From Achromobacter pestifer (GTDB lineage Bacteria; Pseudomonadota; Gammaproteobacteria; Burkholderiales; Burkholderiaceae_B): DNA of 64,000 nucleotides. Numbering within the stretch: the stretch's first letter is position 1; every line of letters begins with the position of its first letter. The notes beneath the pieces were generated by a model, which was not told the origin of the DNA, made no database searches, and worked only from the letters and a program-made list of their open reading frames with translations. Below are positions 36,650 to 43,882 of the stretch, piece after piece. The stretch is from contig NZ_CADIJX010000005.1 of assembly GCF_902859625.1 (NCBI RefSeq), positions 310,001 to 374,000 of the forward strand. Direction: 5' to 3'. Both the position numbers and the translations under genes were made by a program.

Positions 36650-37963
36650 TTGAAACGTGGTTTCTATCTGGTCATGGCCGCGCAGGCCTTCTCGTCATTG
36701 GCGGACAATGCGCTGTTCATCGCAGCAATCGCCTTGATACAGGAACTGCATGGCCCCGACTGGTTGGCGCCCATGATGAAATGGTCGTTCGCGCTGGCCT
36801 ACGTGGTGCTGGCCGCCTTTGTCGGCGCCCTGGCGGACTCCTTCCCCAAGGGGCGGGTGATGTTCTCCACCAACGCCCTGAAAGTCGCCGGTTGCCTGCT
36901 GATGTTCTCGTACGCCAGCATTGGCGTCGCCCCCGAATATCAGACGTATCTGGTGTGCGCGGCCTACGCCGTCGTGGGTATCGGCGCTGCCGCGTACTCG
37001 CCCGCCAAATACGGCATCGTCACCGAAATGCTGCCCCCGCACATGCTGGTCAAGGGCAACAGCTGGATCGAGGGCCTGACCGTCTTCTCCATCATCCTTG
37101 GCACCGTGCTGGGCGGCCTGCTCATCTCGTCCTCGGTTTCCACTGCGCTGCTCAGCCACTCGTTCATCGGCGGCCTGGTCCGCACGCCTGCCGAGGCGGC
37201 CATCCTCGTGATCGCCTTCGTGTATCTGCTGGCAGCGCTGTGCAACCTGATGATTCCGCGCACCCATGTGCGCTATCCGCCGCAGCAAAAGAACCCGGTG
37301 CGCTTGATCCGCACGTTCTGGGGCTATGTCTGTGTGCTGTGGAAGGACAAGCTGGGACAGATCTCGCTGGCCGTCACCACCTTGTTCTGGGGCGCCGGCG
37401 CAACCCTCCAGCTGATCGTCATTGAATGGGGCCGCAGCCACCTGGGCTATCAGCTGGACAAGGCTTCGATGCTGATGGGCGTGGCCGCGCTGGGCACCGT
37501 GGTGGGGTCGATCCTGGCCGGCCGCATCCCGCTGCGCCGCGCCTTGGCCGTGCTGCCGGTCGGTGCCGCCATGGGGTTGGTCGTGCTGCTGATGCCGCTG
37601 GTCTATTCGCCCTGGAGCGTCTACCTGCTGCTGTTGATCACGGGCGGCCTGGCGGGCTTCTTCGTGGTGCCGATGAACGCCCTGCTGCAACATCGCGGCC
37701 ACGTGCTGCTGTCGGCCGGCCATTCCATTGCCGTGCAGAACTTCAACGAACAGCTCAACATCCTGCTGATGGTGGCGATGTACACCCTGCTGCTGTGGCT
37801 GCAACTGCCGATCAACATCATCATCGTCATCTTTGGCACCGTCGTCGCCGTGCTGATGGTCGTGTTCATGCGCTGGAGCAAGCGCAACATGTTGGCCAAC
37901 CCCGGCCTGCACGATCAGATCGGCCAGGAAGGCCACGGCCGCGCCCTGGATTCCACGCACTAA
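36650..37963 (+). CDS. lplT: Lysophospholipid transporter LplT (major facilitator family)
   Basis: 437-residue inner-membrane MFS protein with about 12 membrane segments that flips lysophospholipids inward for re-acylation. Family features: AQAFSSLADNALFIAAIALI, FVGALADSFPKGRVMFSTNALK, and the late NAIL-type HSIAVQNFNEQLNILLM region. The chosen start is a TTG with GGGGA 7 bases upstream; a less likely ATG lies at 36674 inside the first membrane segment. The usual partner acyltransferase (Aas) is not adjacent, unlike in E. coli where lplT and aas are linked. Confidence 0.88.
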   Translation: MKRGFYLVMAAQAFSSLADNALFIAAIALIQELHGPDWLAPMMKWSFALAYVVLAAFVGALADSFPKGRVMFSTNALKVAGCLLMFSYASIGVAPEYQTYLVCAAYAVVGIGAAAYSPAKYGIVTEMLPPHMLVKGNSWIEGLTVFSIILGTVLGGLLISSSVSTALLSHSFIGGLVRTPAEAAILVIAFVYLLAALCNLMIPRTHVRYPPQQKNPVRLIRTFWGYVCVLWKDKLGQISLAVTTLFWGAGATLQLIVIEWGRSHLGYQLDKASMLMGVAALGTVVGSILAGRIPLRRALAVLPVGAAMGLVVLLMPLVYSPWSVYLLLLITGGLAGFFVVPMNALLQHRGHVLLSAGHSIAVQNFNEQLNILLMVAMYTLLLWLQLPINIIIVIFGTVVAVLMVVFMRWSKRNMLANPGLHDQIGQEGHGRALDSTH

Positions 37964-37980
37964 GCTGTTGATATCCCAAT

Positions 37981-38010
37981 AAAAAAACCGGGCACAAGCC
38001 CGGTTTTTTT
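37981..38010. terminator. Bidirectional terminator between lplT and the UDG gene
   Basis: AAAAAAACCGGGC-ACAA-GCCCGGTTTTTTT, a perfect 13-bp stem with A and T runs serving both convergent genes. Confidence 0.95.
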
Positions 38011-38041
38011 ATTGTCTGTCCCTGCCGCAGCCGGCGGGCAA

Positions 38042-39022
38042 TCAGACCATGCGCGACGCCAGTTTCAAGTCCTGCCAGGCGCGCGCCTTTTCGGACGGGC
38101 TGCGCAGCAGATAGGCCGGGTGGTAGCTGACGATGACCGGAATCTGCGCACCTTCGTCCGTTTTCAATTGATGCACGCGGCCGCGCAGGCTGCCGATCGT
38201 GGCATCCGTTCCCAGCAAGGTCTGCGCCGCGAAGCGGCCCAGCACCAGAATGCGCTCGGGCTTCAGCAAGGCGATCTGCCGCATCAGGTACGGGCTGCAA
38301 GACGCGATTTCCTCGGGCTTGGGATTGCGGTTGCCCGGAGGACGGCACTTGATCACGTTGGTGATGAACACGTCGGTGTCGCGGCTCATGCCCACGGCGG
38401 CCAGCATGGCGTCCAGCAACTGGCCCGAGCGGCCCACGAAGGGGTGGCCTTGCCGGTCCTCTTGCTCGCCCGGGGCTTCACCCACGACCAGCCAACGGGT
38501 AGGCGTTGCGCCCTGTCCGAATACGGCATGACGCCGACCTTGGCACAGGCCACAGGCGGTACACGCCACGACTTGCTCGCGCAGTTCATCCAGCGTCGCG
38601 TTCTTGGCCGCGTCCGCCACCGAAATACGCGGCGCTTCGGCGGTTTCTTCCGCAGCCGCCTTGGCCACGGGACGAGGCGGCGGGCCGGTACGGGTCAGGA
38701 TGGACGCCGGAATACCTGGGCGCCCGGTCGCACGTTCGGTTGGAACGACAAGCTGAGGCGCCACCGCGTCGCCAGAGACTTGTTCAGGCGCGGCGGACGT
38801 GACTGGCGCAGGTGCCGCGTTCGGCGAGAGGACCGCCGGCGCAAGGCCGGGCGCTTCCAAAACCGCTTTTGAAACAGGCACTTGCGGCACAACGGCCGGA
38901 CGAGCCGCAGCCGGCGCGGGGCGCATCCACAGGCGCTCCATGCCAATTTCCCGCAGCCAGATGCGCTGCAAGGGATTGACGCGAGGGGCTGCCGGCTTAG
39001 GGACGGCGGTCGGCAAGGTCAT
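38042..39022 (-). CDS. Uracil-DNA glycosylase, family 4 type, with long N-terminal extension
   Basis: 326-residue protein whose C-terminal ~185 residues are a family-4 (UdgA, SPO1-polymerase-like) uracil-DNA glycosylase. It has iron-sulfur ligands in CTACGLC (Cys154-Cys160 region), the active-site motif GEAPGEQED, GRSGQLLD, NVIKCRPPGNRNP and the late SYHPAYLLR. The first ~140 residues are Ala/Pro/Val-rich and lack clear domain features. Such proteins remove uracil from DNA, complementing Nth and Mfd elsewhere in the window. It overlaps the tsaB-rimI gene by 4 bp, a common pairing in this bacterial group. Confidence 0.9.
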   Translation of the reverse strand: MTLPTAVPKPAAPRVNPLQRIWLREIGMERLWMRPAPAAARPAVVPQVPVSKAVLEAPGLAPAVLSPNAAPAPVTSAAPEQVSGDAVAPQLVVPTERATGRPGIPASILTRTGPPPRPVAKAAAEETAEAPRISVADAAKNATLDELREQVVACTACGLCQGRRHAVFGQGATPTRWLVVGEAPGEQEDRQGHPFVGRSGQLLDAMLAAVGMSRDTDVFITNVIKCRPPGNRNPKPEEIASCSPYLMRQIALLKPERILVLGRFAAQTLLGTDATIGSLRGRVHQLKTDEGAQIPVIVSYHPAYLLRSPSEKARAWQDLKLASRMV

Positions 39023-40278
39023 GCCGCTTCCTCCGTCAGGACGGCAAAGCGCTTTTGCAGGACCAGGGCGTCTTCACGAGCCCCTTTTGCGGCCGGGTAA
39101 TAGCCCCGGCGCACGCCAATCTGTAGATAACCATGATGTTGGTAGAAGCTGACCGCCGACGCATTGGACGGGCGGACTTCCAGCAAGACGCCTTCCAGGC
39201 CGCGCTGGCGTGCCTGCTGCTCGCACCAATCGAGCAGCACGCCGCCCAACCCCTGGCGGTGCAAATGCTTGTCCACGGCAATCACCAGCAGGTGCGCCAC
39301 GTCAGGCGCGAACATCAAGATGCAGAAACCCGCTACCTTGCCGTCGCGCCGCAACACCCAGGCGCCGTACCCGGCGGCCAGAGCGTCCGCGAAATTGCCG
39401 CGAGTCCAGGGAAACGCCTGCACATGGGCTTCCAATGCCACGACCTCATCCAGATCCGCTTCCGTGAGCGGCTGGGGTACCAGGGGCGCCAGCGATGGCT
39501 GCGCCTTGGGGTTGCCGCCTTCGCCGCGCATGCGTTCAGCCGTGGTGAAGGCCACTTTGTCGCGCACGTAGAGCGGCGCGGCCTGTTCAGGCGGCAGGGC
39601 CTCGCCGCGCAACCAACCCAGGCGGGCCAGGCACGCCACGCTGGCGGCTTCCGGCCGTTGCGCATCAGCGGCACGGCGCCATCCGGCGGGGTGCGCCATG
39701 TCAGCCGCATAGGCGTCCCAGGCGTCACCGGCCAGCACCAGATTCAACGATTGGCCCGCCTCGCCCGACCACATGGGCAGGTGGTGCGCGGTCCAGGGCA
39801 CGACCTCGGCCGCCGCGATCAGCAGCGGCGACTGCAAGACTTCCCAGCCGGACTCCCCTTCCGAGGCGGCAATCGGGCGGTAAACCGCCAGATAGACCTC
39901 GTTCATGCGGGCGTCCAGCGCCACGACAATGGCGTCGGACACTGTGGCGTCCGTCACCTGGGCAGCAACCGCCTGGTGGGATACGATGGGCAGTACGGGT
40001 ATGCCCAAGCCCAGGCCCATGCCCTGGGCGACGCCGCAAGCCACGCGCAGCCCGGTAAACCCGCCGGGACCCTGGCCAAACGCCACCGCATGCAGGGCCG
40101 ACGGGGCCAGTCCGGCCTCGGCCAGTAGCTCGTTGGCCATCGGCAAGAGCCGTTCCGCGTGCTCCTGGGATCCCTCGTGCTCCCGGGTCCTGACCTCCAG
40201 GCGGCCGTCGACCGACCGCAAAAGGGCCACGCCGCAACGGGACGAAGAAGTTTCCAAAGCCAGCAGGTTTAGTTCCAT
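39019..40278 (-). CDS. TsaB-RimI fusion: tRNA t6A synthesis subunit plus N-alpha-acetyltransferase
   Basis: A single 419-residue frame combines two proteins usually encoded separately. Residues 1 to about 245 are TsaB (start MELNLLALETSSSRCGVAL, FGQGPGGFTGLRVACGVAQG), a partner of TsaD/TsaE in making t6A in tRNAs. After a linker, residues about 275-419 are RimI-type GNAT (AFPWTRGNFADAL, LHRQGLGGVLLDWC acetyl-CoA motif, EVRPSNASAVSFYQHHGY), which acetylates ribosomal protein S18 and other N-termini. The start at 40278 is favoured over the longer frame because it opens TsaB exactly. tsaB and rimI are neighbours in many bacteria, so a fusion is plausible. Confidence 0.92.
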   Translation of the reverse strand: MELNLLALETSSSRCGVALLRSVDGRLEVRTREHEGSQEHAERLLPMANELLAEAGLAPSALHAVAFGQGPGGFTGLRVACGVAQGMGLGLGIPVLPIVSHQAVAAQVTDATVSDAIVVALDARMNEVYLAVYRPIAASEGESGWEVLQSPLLIAAAEVVPWTAHHLPMWSGEAGQSLNLVLAGDAWDAYAADMAHPAGWRRAADAQRPEAASVACLARLGWLRGEALPPEQAAPLYVRDKVAFTTAERMRGEGGNPKAQPSLAPLVPQPLTEADLDEVVALEAHVQAFPWTRGNFADALAAGYGAWVLRRDGKVAGFCILMFAPDVAHLLVIAVDKHLHRQGLGGVLLDWCEQQARQRGLEGVLLEVRPSNASAVSFYQHHGYLQIGVRRGYYPAAKGAREDALVLQKRFAVLTEEAA

Positions 40279-40409
40279 AGATGCAGATTGTACGAAATAC
40301 GGCGACGACGCCCCCGGTTGTAAGGGGGATTTCAACCATCGTTCGCAATGTGTAATATCTTGTGAACGCCCACTAGCCGCTGGTTCTTGTCACTGTTACA
40401 TTTCCGGCC

Positions 40410-41144
40410 ATGAATACGCAAAACACCACCCCCACCCGAAAAATCCTCGTCGTCGACGATGATCCGCGCTTGCGCGATTTACTGCGCCGGTATTTGTCCG
40501 AGCAGGGATTCAACGTTTTCGTTGCCGAAGACGCCAAAGAGATGGGCAAACTCTGGCAACGCGAGCATTTCGACCTGCTCGTGCTGGATCTGATGCTGCC
40601 CGGTGAAGATGGCTTGTCCATCTGCCGCCGGCTGCGCGGTGGCCACGACAATACCCCCATCATCATGCTCACGGCCAAGGCGGAAGAAATCGACCGCATC
40701 GTAGGCCTGGAGATGGGCGCGGACGACTACCTGTCCAAACCGTTCAACCCCCGGGAACTGCTGGCACGGATCAACGCGATCCTGCGCCGCCGCGGCACCG
40801 AGGAACATCCCGGCGCCCCCAGCCAGGAAAACGAATCCATCGCCTTCGGTCCTTACGTGCTGAATCTGTCCACCCGCACGCTCACGCGCAACGGCGAACA
40901 GGTGCCCATCACCACGGGCGAATTCTCGGTGCTCAAGGTATTTGCGCGCCATCCGAAGATCCCTCTGTCCCGCGACAAGCTCATGGAGCTGGCGCGCGGC
41001 CGCGAATACGAAGCCTTCGATCGCAGCCTCGACGTTCAGATCTCGCGCCTGCGCAAACTGATCGAACCCAATCCGTCCAAGCCCGTGTTCATCCAGACCG
41101 TTTGGGGTCTCGGATACGTGTTTGTGCCGGACGGTGGTAGCTGA
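40410..41144 (+). CDS. risA: OmpR-family response regulator RisA
   Basis: 244-residue response regulator. The receiver domain has the acidic pocket VVDDDPR and phospho-acceptor Asp60 in LVLDLMLPGEDG, plus the signalling residues in ITAKAEEID-like MLTAKAEE and KPF. The C-terminal winged helix includes TTGEFSVLKVFARHP and RSLDVQISRLRKLIEPN. The sequence is of the Bordetella RisA/OmpR type. It overlaps the kinase frame region immediately downstream and acts with it; some Bordetella RisA proteins also receive input from other kinases. Confidence 0.93.
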   Translation: MNTQNTTPTRKILVVDDDPRLRDLLRRYLSEQGFNVFVAEDAKEMGKLWQREHFDLLVLDLMLPGEDGLSICRRLRGGHDNTPIIMLTAKAEEIDRIVGLEMGADDYLSKPFNPRELLARINAILRRRGTEEHPGAPSQENESIAFGPYVLNLSTRTLTRNGEQVPITTGEFSVLKVFARHPKIPLSRDKLMELARGREYEAFDRSLDVQISRLRKLIEPNPSKPVFIQTVWGLGYVFVPDGGS

Positions 41145-41178
41145 TCGGCTGGCCCGCCCTGGGCAGGAGCGCAGCCTC

Positions 41179-42573
41179 GTGCCCCGCTTGCGCAGAACCT
41201 TCAGGAACCTGACTTCACGTTTGCGGCTCGGCTTGTTCGGCCGCACGTTCCTGTTGCTTGCCGCGCTGATGCTGGTCAGCCTGGGGGCGTGGCTACAAGT
41301 TTTCTTCAGCATGGAGCTGGGACCGCGCGCCAATCAAATGGCGCAGCGGGTGATCACGGCCGTCAATATCACACGCACGGCACTGATCTACTCGCATAAC
41401 GGCGAACGCAGCAAACTCCTGCTGGACCTGGCCACCAACGAGGGCATTCAGGTCTATCCGCGCGAAGTCACCGACTTCGCCGAAGCCCTTCCCGACGACG
41501 ACTACTGGCAGCGCGTTGCCCAGCACATCCGCACGCGCTTCGGCCCGGAAACGCAGATTGCCTGGGGCGTGAACCAGGTGCCCGGCTTCTGGGTCAGTTT
41601 CCAGATAGAGAAGGACCTGTATTGGCTGGTGTTCGAGCGCGAGCAGATCGGGCTGACAGGCGGGATCGAATGGCTGGGCTGGGGCGCCACGGCGTTGCTG
41701 CTGTCCCTTGTCGGGGCGGCGGTGTCGGTGGGCTTCGTCAACAGGCCCCTATCCAGGCTGGCCCGGGCGGCGCAAGTGCTGTCGCGGGGCGAAACCCCTG
41801 CGGCCCTGCCCGAACAGGGGCCACTGGAAATCCGCGACCTGAATGCCTCGTTCAACCGCATGGCCAAAGACTTGCGGCAAGCCGAGGCCGACCGGGAACT
41901 GATGCTCGCGGGGATTTCCCACGACCTGCGCACGCCGCTTGCCCGAATGCGGCTTGAGATCGAACTGAGCGGCGTGTCGGAAGACGCCCGCCAGGCCATC
42001 GACGAAGACCTGGGCCAGATCGACCACAGTATCGGTCAGTTGATGGAGTACGCGCGCCCCGCCGGCACGCTGCCTCAGCTGGCAACGGATATTTCGGCGG
42101 TCCTGGCCGAGCTCTACGAACGCGAGCGCAGCCACACGGCCTCGCTGGGCGGAGAGCTGGACGCTTCGCTGGAACCGGGGCTGCGCGCCCGGATCACGGC
42201 GCTGGACTTGAAGCGCGTGGTCAGCAACCTGATCGAGAACGCCCGGCGCTACGGCCGTTCCAGCGATGGCATGGCGCATTTGGTCATGACATTGCAAGCT
42301 GAGGGCGGCATGATCGTCATCGAGGTCGCTGACCGCGGCCCCGGCATCGCCCCCGAAGACGTGGACCGCCTGCTGCGCCCCTTCTCGCGCGGCGAGGCGG
42401 CACGTACCGGCGTCAGCGGCGCGGGGCTGGGCCTGGCGATTGTCGAACGCTTGCTCAAGCACGTGGGCGGGGCGCTACGGATGCTTCCCCGAGAGGGCGG
42501 CGGCCTGACCGCCCGGATAGAGTTGCCCAAAGCCAAGTTTAGGAATTATCAATTAGACAACGATAATCCATAG
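41179..42573 (+). CDS. risS: Sensor histidine kinase RisS (EnvZ type)
   Basis: 464-residue membrane sensor kinase paired with RisA. It has two membrane segments (about residues 20-40 and 165-185), a periplasmic sensor region between them, a HAMP domain (NRPLSRLARAAQVLSRGE onward), the H-box GISHDLRTPLARMRLEIE, and the ATP-binding N, G1 and G2 boxes (NLIENARRYGR, EVADRGPGIAPED, GAGLGLAIVERL). The GTG at 41179 was chosen because CAGGAG lies 9 bases upstream; other in-frame GTG starts (41134, 41137 region) would add about 15 residues and overlap risA. The ahpC promoter lies in its last codons. Confidence 0.88.
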   Translation: MPRLRRTFRNLTSRLRLGLFGRTFLLLAALMLVSLGAWLQVFFSMELGPRANQMAQRVITAVNITRTALIYSHNGERSKLLLDLATNEGIQVYPREVTDFAEALPDDDYWQRVAQHIRTRFGPETQIAWGVNQVPGFWVSFQIEKDLYWLVFEREQIGLTGGIEWLGWGATALLLSLVGAAVSVGFVNRPLSRLARAAQVLSRGETPAALPEQGPLEIRDLNASFNRMAKDLRQAEADRELMLAGISHDLRTPLARMRLEIELSGVSEDARQAIDEDLGQIDHSIGQLMEYARPAGTLPQLATDISAVLAELYERERSHTASLGGELDASLEPGLRARITALDLKRVVSNLIENARRYGRSSDGMAHLVMTLQAEGGMIVIEVADRGPGIAPEDVDRLLRPFSRGEAARTGVSGAGLGLAIVERLLKHVGGALRMLPREGGGLTARIELPKAKFRNYQLDNDNP

Positions 42574-42581
42574 CGTAGAAT
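42553..42581 (+). promoter_or_regulatory. Sigma-70 promoter of ahpC, embedded in the risS 3' end
   Basis: TTAGAC (42553-42558), a 17-base spacer and TAGAAT (42576-42581) lie 51 bases before ahpC. The -35 and spacer lie in the last risS codons. An ATTATC/GATAAT dyad (42545-42550/42562-42567) brackets the -35 and may bind a regulator; it does not match the OxyR consensus well. Confidence 0.6.
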
Positions 42582-42632
42582 TTATGGTTTGAAGCACTGC
42601 CTTCTTTCCACCAACAACTACTGGGAGTACAC

Positions 42633-43181
42633 ATGAAAACTGTTGGCGACAAACTCGAACCCTTCAAGGTCACCGGCGTCAAGCCCGGCTTCAACCAGCA
42701 CGAAGAAAATGGCGTGTCGGCGTTTGAAGACATCACCGAAAGCTCGTTCCCCGGCAAGTGGAAGGTGATCTACTTCTACCCGAAAGACTTCACGTTTGTG
42801 TGCCCGACCGAAATCGTCGGCTTCAACAAGCTGGCCAAGGATTTCGAAGACCGCGACGCCGTCCTGCTGGGCGGCTCGACCGACAACGAATTCGTCAAGC
42901 TGGCATGGCGTCGTGAGCACCCGGACCTGAACAAGCTGGGTCACTACCAATTCGGCGACACCACCGGTGCCCTGATCGACCAACTGGGCGTCCGTGAAAA
43001 GGGTGCTGGCGTTGCTCTGCGCGCCACGTTCATCGTTGATCCGGACAACACGATCCAGCACGTTTCGGTGAACAACCTGAACGTCGGCCGTAACCCGGAA
43101 GAAGTGCTGCGTCTGCTCGACGGTCTGCAAACCGACGAGCTGTGCCCGTGCAACCGTACGGTTGGCGGCGCCACGCTGTAA
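42633..43181 (+). CDS. ahpC: Peroxiredoxin AhpC
   Basis: 182-residue thiol peroxidase reducing hydrogen peroxide, alkyl hydroperoxides and possibly peroxynitrite. The peroxidatic Cys57 is in FTFVCPTE and the C-terminal tail carries Cys171 and Cys173 in LCPCNR, an extra-Cys arrangement known in AhpC proteins that use AhpD as reductant. A good GGGAG ribosome site precedes the start. The AhpD gene follows 74 bp downstream after an intergenic hairpin, so the two form one antioxidant unit. Confidence 0.95.
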   Translation: MKTVGDKLEPFKVTGVKPGFNQHEENGVSAFEDITESSFPGKWKVIYFYPKDFTFVCPTEIVGFNKLAKDFEDRDAVLLGGSTDNEFVKLAWRREHPDLNKLGHYQFGDTTGALIDQLGVREKGAGVALRATFIVDPDNTIQHVSVNNLNVGRNPEEVLRLLDGLQTDELCPCNRTVGGATL

Positions 43182-43186
43182 TTTCC

Positions 43187-43228
43187 AGCCCGGCCAGGGG
43201 TCTGCTTGCAGGCCCCGCGCTGGGCTTT
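43187..43228 (+). promoter_or_regulatory. Nested hairpin between ahpC and ahpD
   Basis: Inner stem GGGGTCTGC/GCAGGCCCC (43197-43205/43208-43216, one G-T pair) within outer AGCCC/GGGCT (43187-43191/43222-43226), followed by TTTAATT. It could partly terminate after ahpC, giving more AhpC than AhpD. Confidence 0.55.
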
Positions 43229-43255
43229 AATTGCGCTAGATTATAGGTAAAAACT

Positions 43256-43774
43256 ATGGAATTTCTTACGACCATTAAGGAACAGCTGCCGGATTGGGCC
43301 AAGGACATCCGCCTGAATCTGGACGCCGTCATTGCCCGTTCCACCCTGGCGCCTGAAGATGCCGTGGGCGCCGCCCTGTCCGCTGCTTACGCCGCGCGCA
43401 GCCCGGTGCTGGTGGAAGCTTTCAAGAGCGGCCTGTCGGAAGGCGACGCCAATGCCGCCCTGACCGCCTCGGCGCTGATGGGCATGAACAACACCTGGTA
43501 TCCGTACGTGGAAATGACGGGCGATGCCAACCTGAAGAGCCTGCCTGCCCAACTGCGCATGAATGCCTACGCCACCCACGGCGGCGTGGAAAAGAAGCGC
43601 TTCGAGCTGTTCGCGCTGGTGGCCTCGATCATCGGCAAGTGCCATTTCTGCGTGGCCTCGCACTATGAAAACCTGAAGAACGACGGCGTGTCGACCGAAC
43701 AGCTGCGCGACGCTGGCCGTATTGCCGCCGTGGTGAACGCCGCCGCCCTGGCGCTGGCTGCTCAAGGCAAGTAA
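43256..43774 (+). CDS. ahpD: Alkylhydroperoxidase AhpD
   Basis: 172-residue all-helical thiol-disulfide protein that reduces AhpC. The active CxxC is Cys129-Cys132 in KCHFCVASHYEN, followed by His136. These match the mycobacterial AhpD catalytic residues (Cys130, Cys133, His137) with a one-residue offset. The acidic proton-relay residue expected about 12 residues before the first Cys is present in the KKRFELFALVASI region. Located directly after ahpC. Confidence 0.93.
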   Translation: MEFLTTIKEQLPDWAKDIRLNLDAVIARSTLAPEDAVGAALSAAYAARSPVLVEAFKSGLSEGDANAALTASALMGMNNTWYPYVEMTGDANLKSLPAQLRMNAYATHGGVEKKRFELFALVASIIGKCHFCVASHYENLKNDGVSTEQLRDAGRIAAVVNAAALALAAQGK

Positions 43775-43807
43775 GCCCGATCTGCGGCAAACGCCCTGCG
43801 CAATAAA

Positions 43808-43835
43808 AAACCCGCCTGTGCATACAGGCGGGTTT
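43808..43835. terminator. Bidirectional terminator after ahpD
   Basis: AAACCCGCCTGT-GCAT-ACAGGCGGGTTT, a perfect 12-bp stem between convergent genes ending at 43774 (+) and 43883 (-). Confidence 0.9.
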
Positions 43836-43882
43836 CTCTTTGGCGGGCCGGGCGATGCCCTTCCCCCTTGTAGCGTCGCCGC

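Noticed and set aside
42545..42567. OxyR site upstream of ahpC
   Set aside because: The ATTATC/GATAAT dyad has the wrong half-site spacing and orientation for the ATAG-N7-CTAT pattern; kept only as an unnamed dyad.
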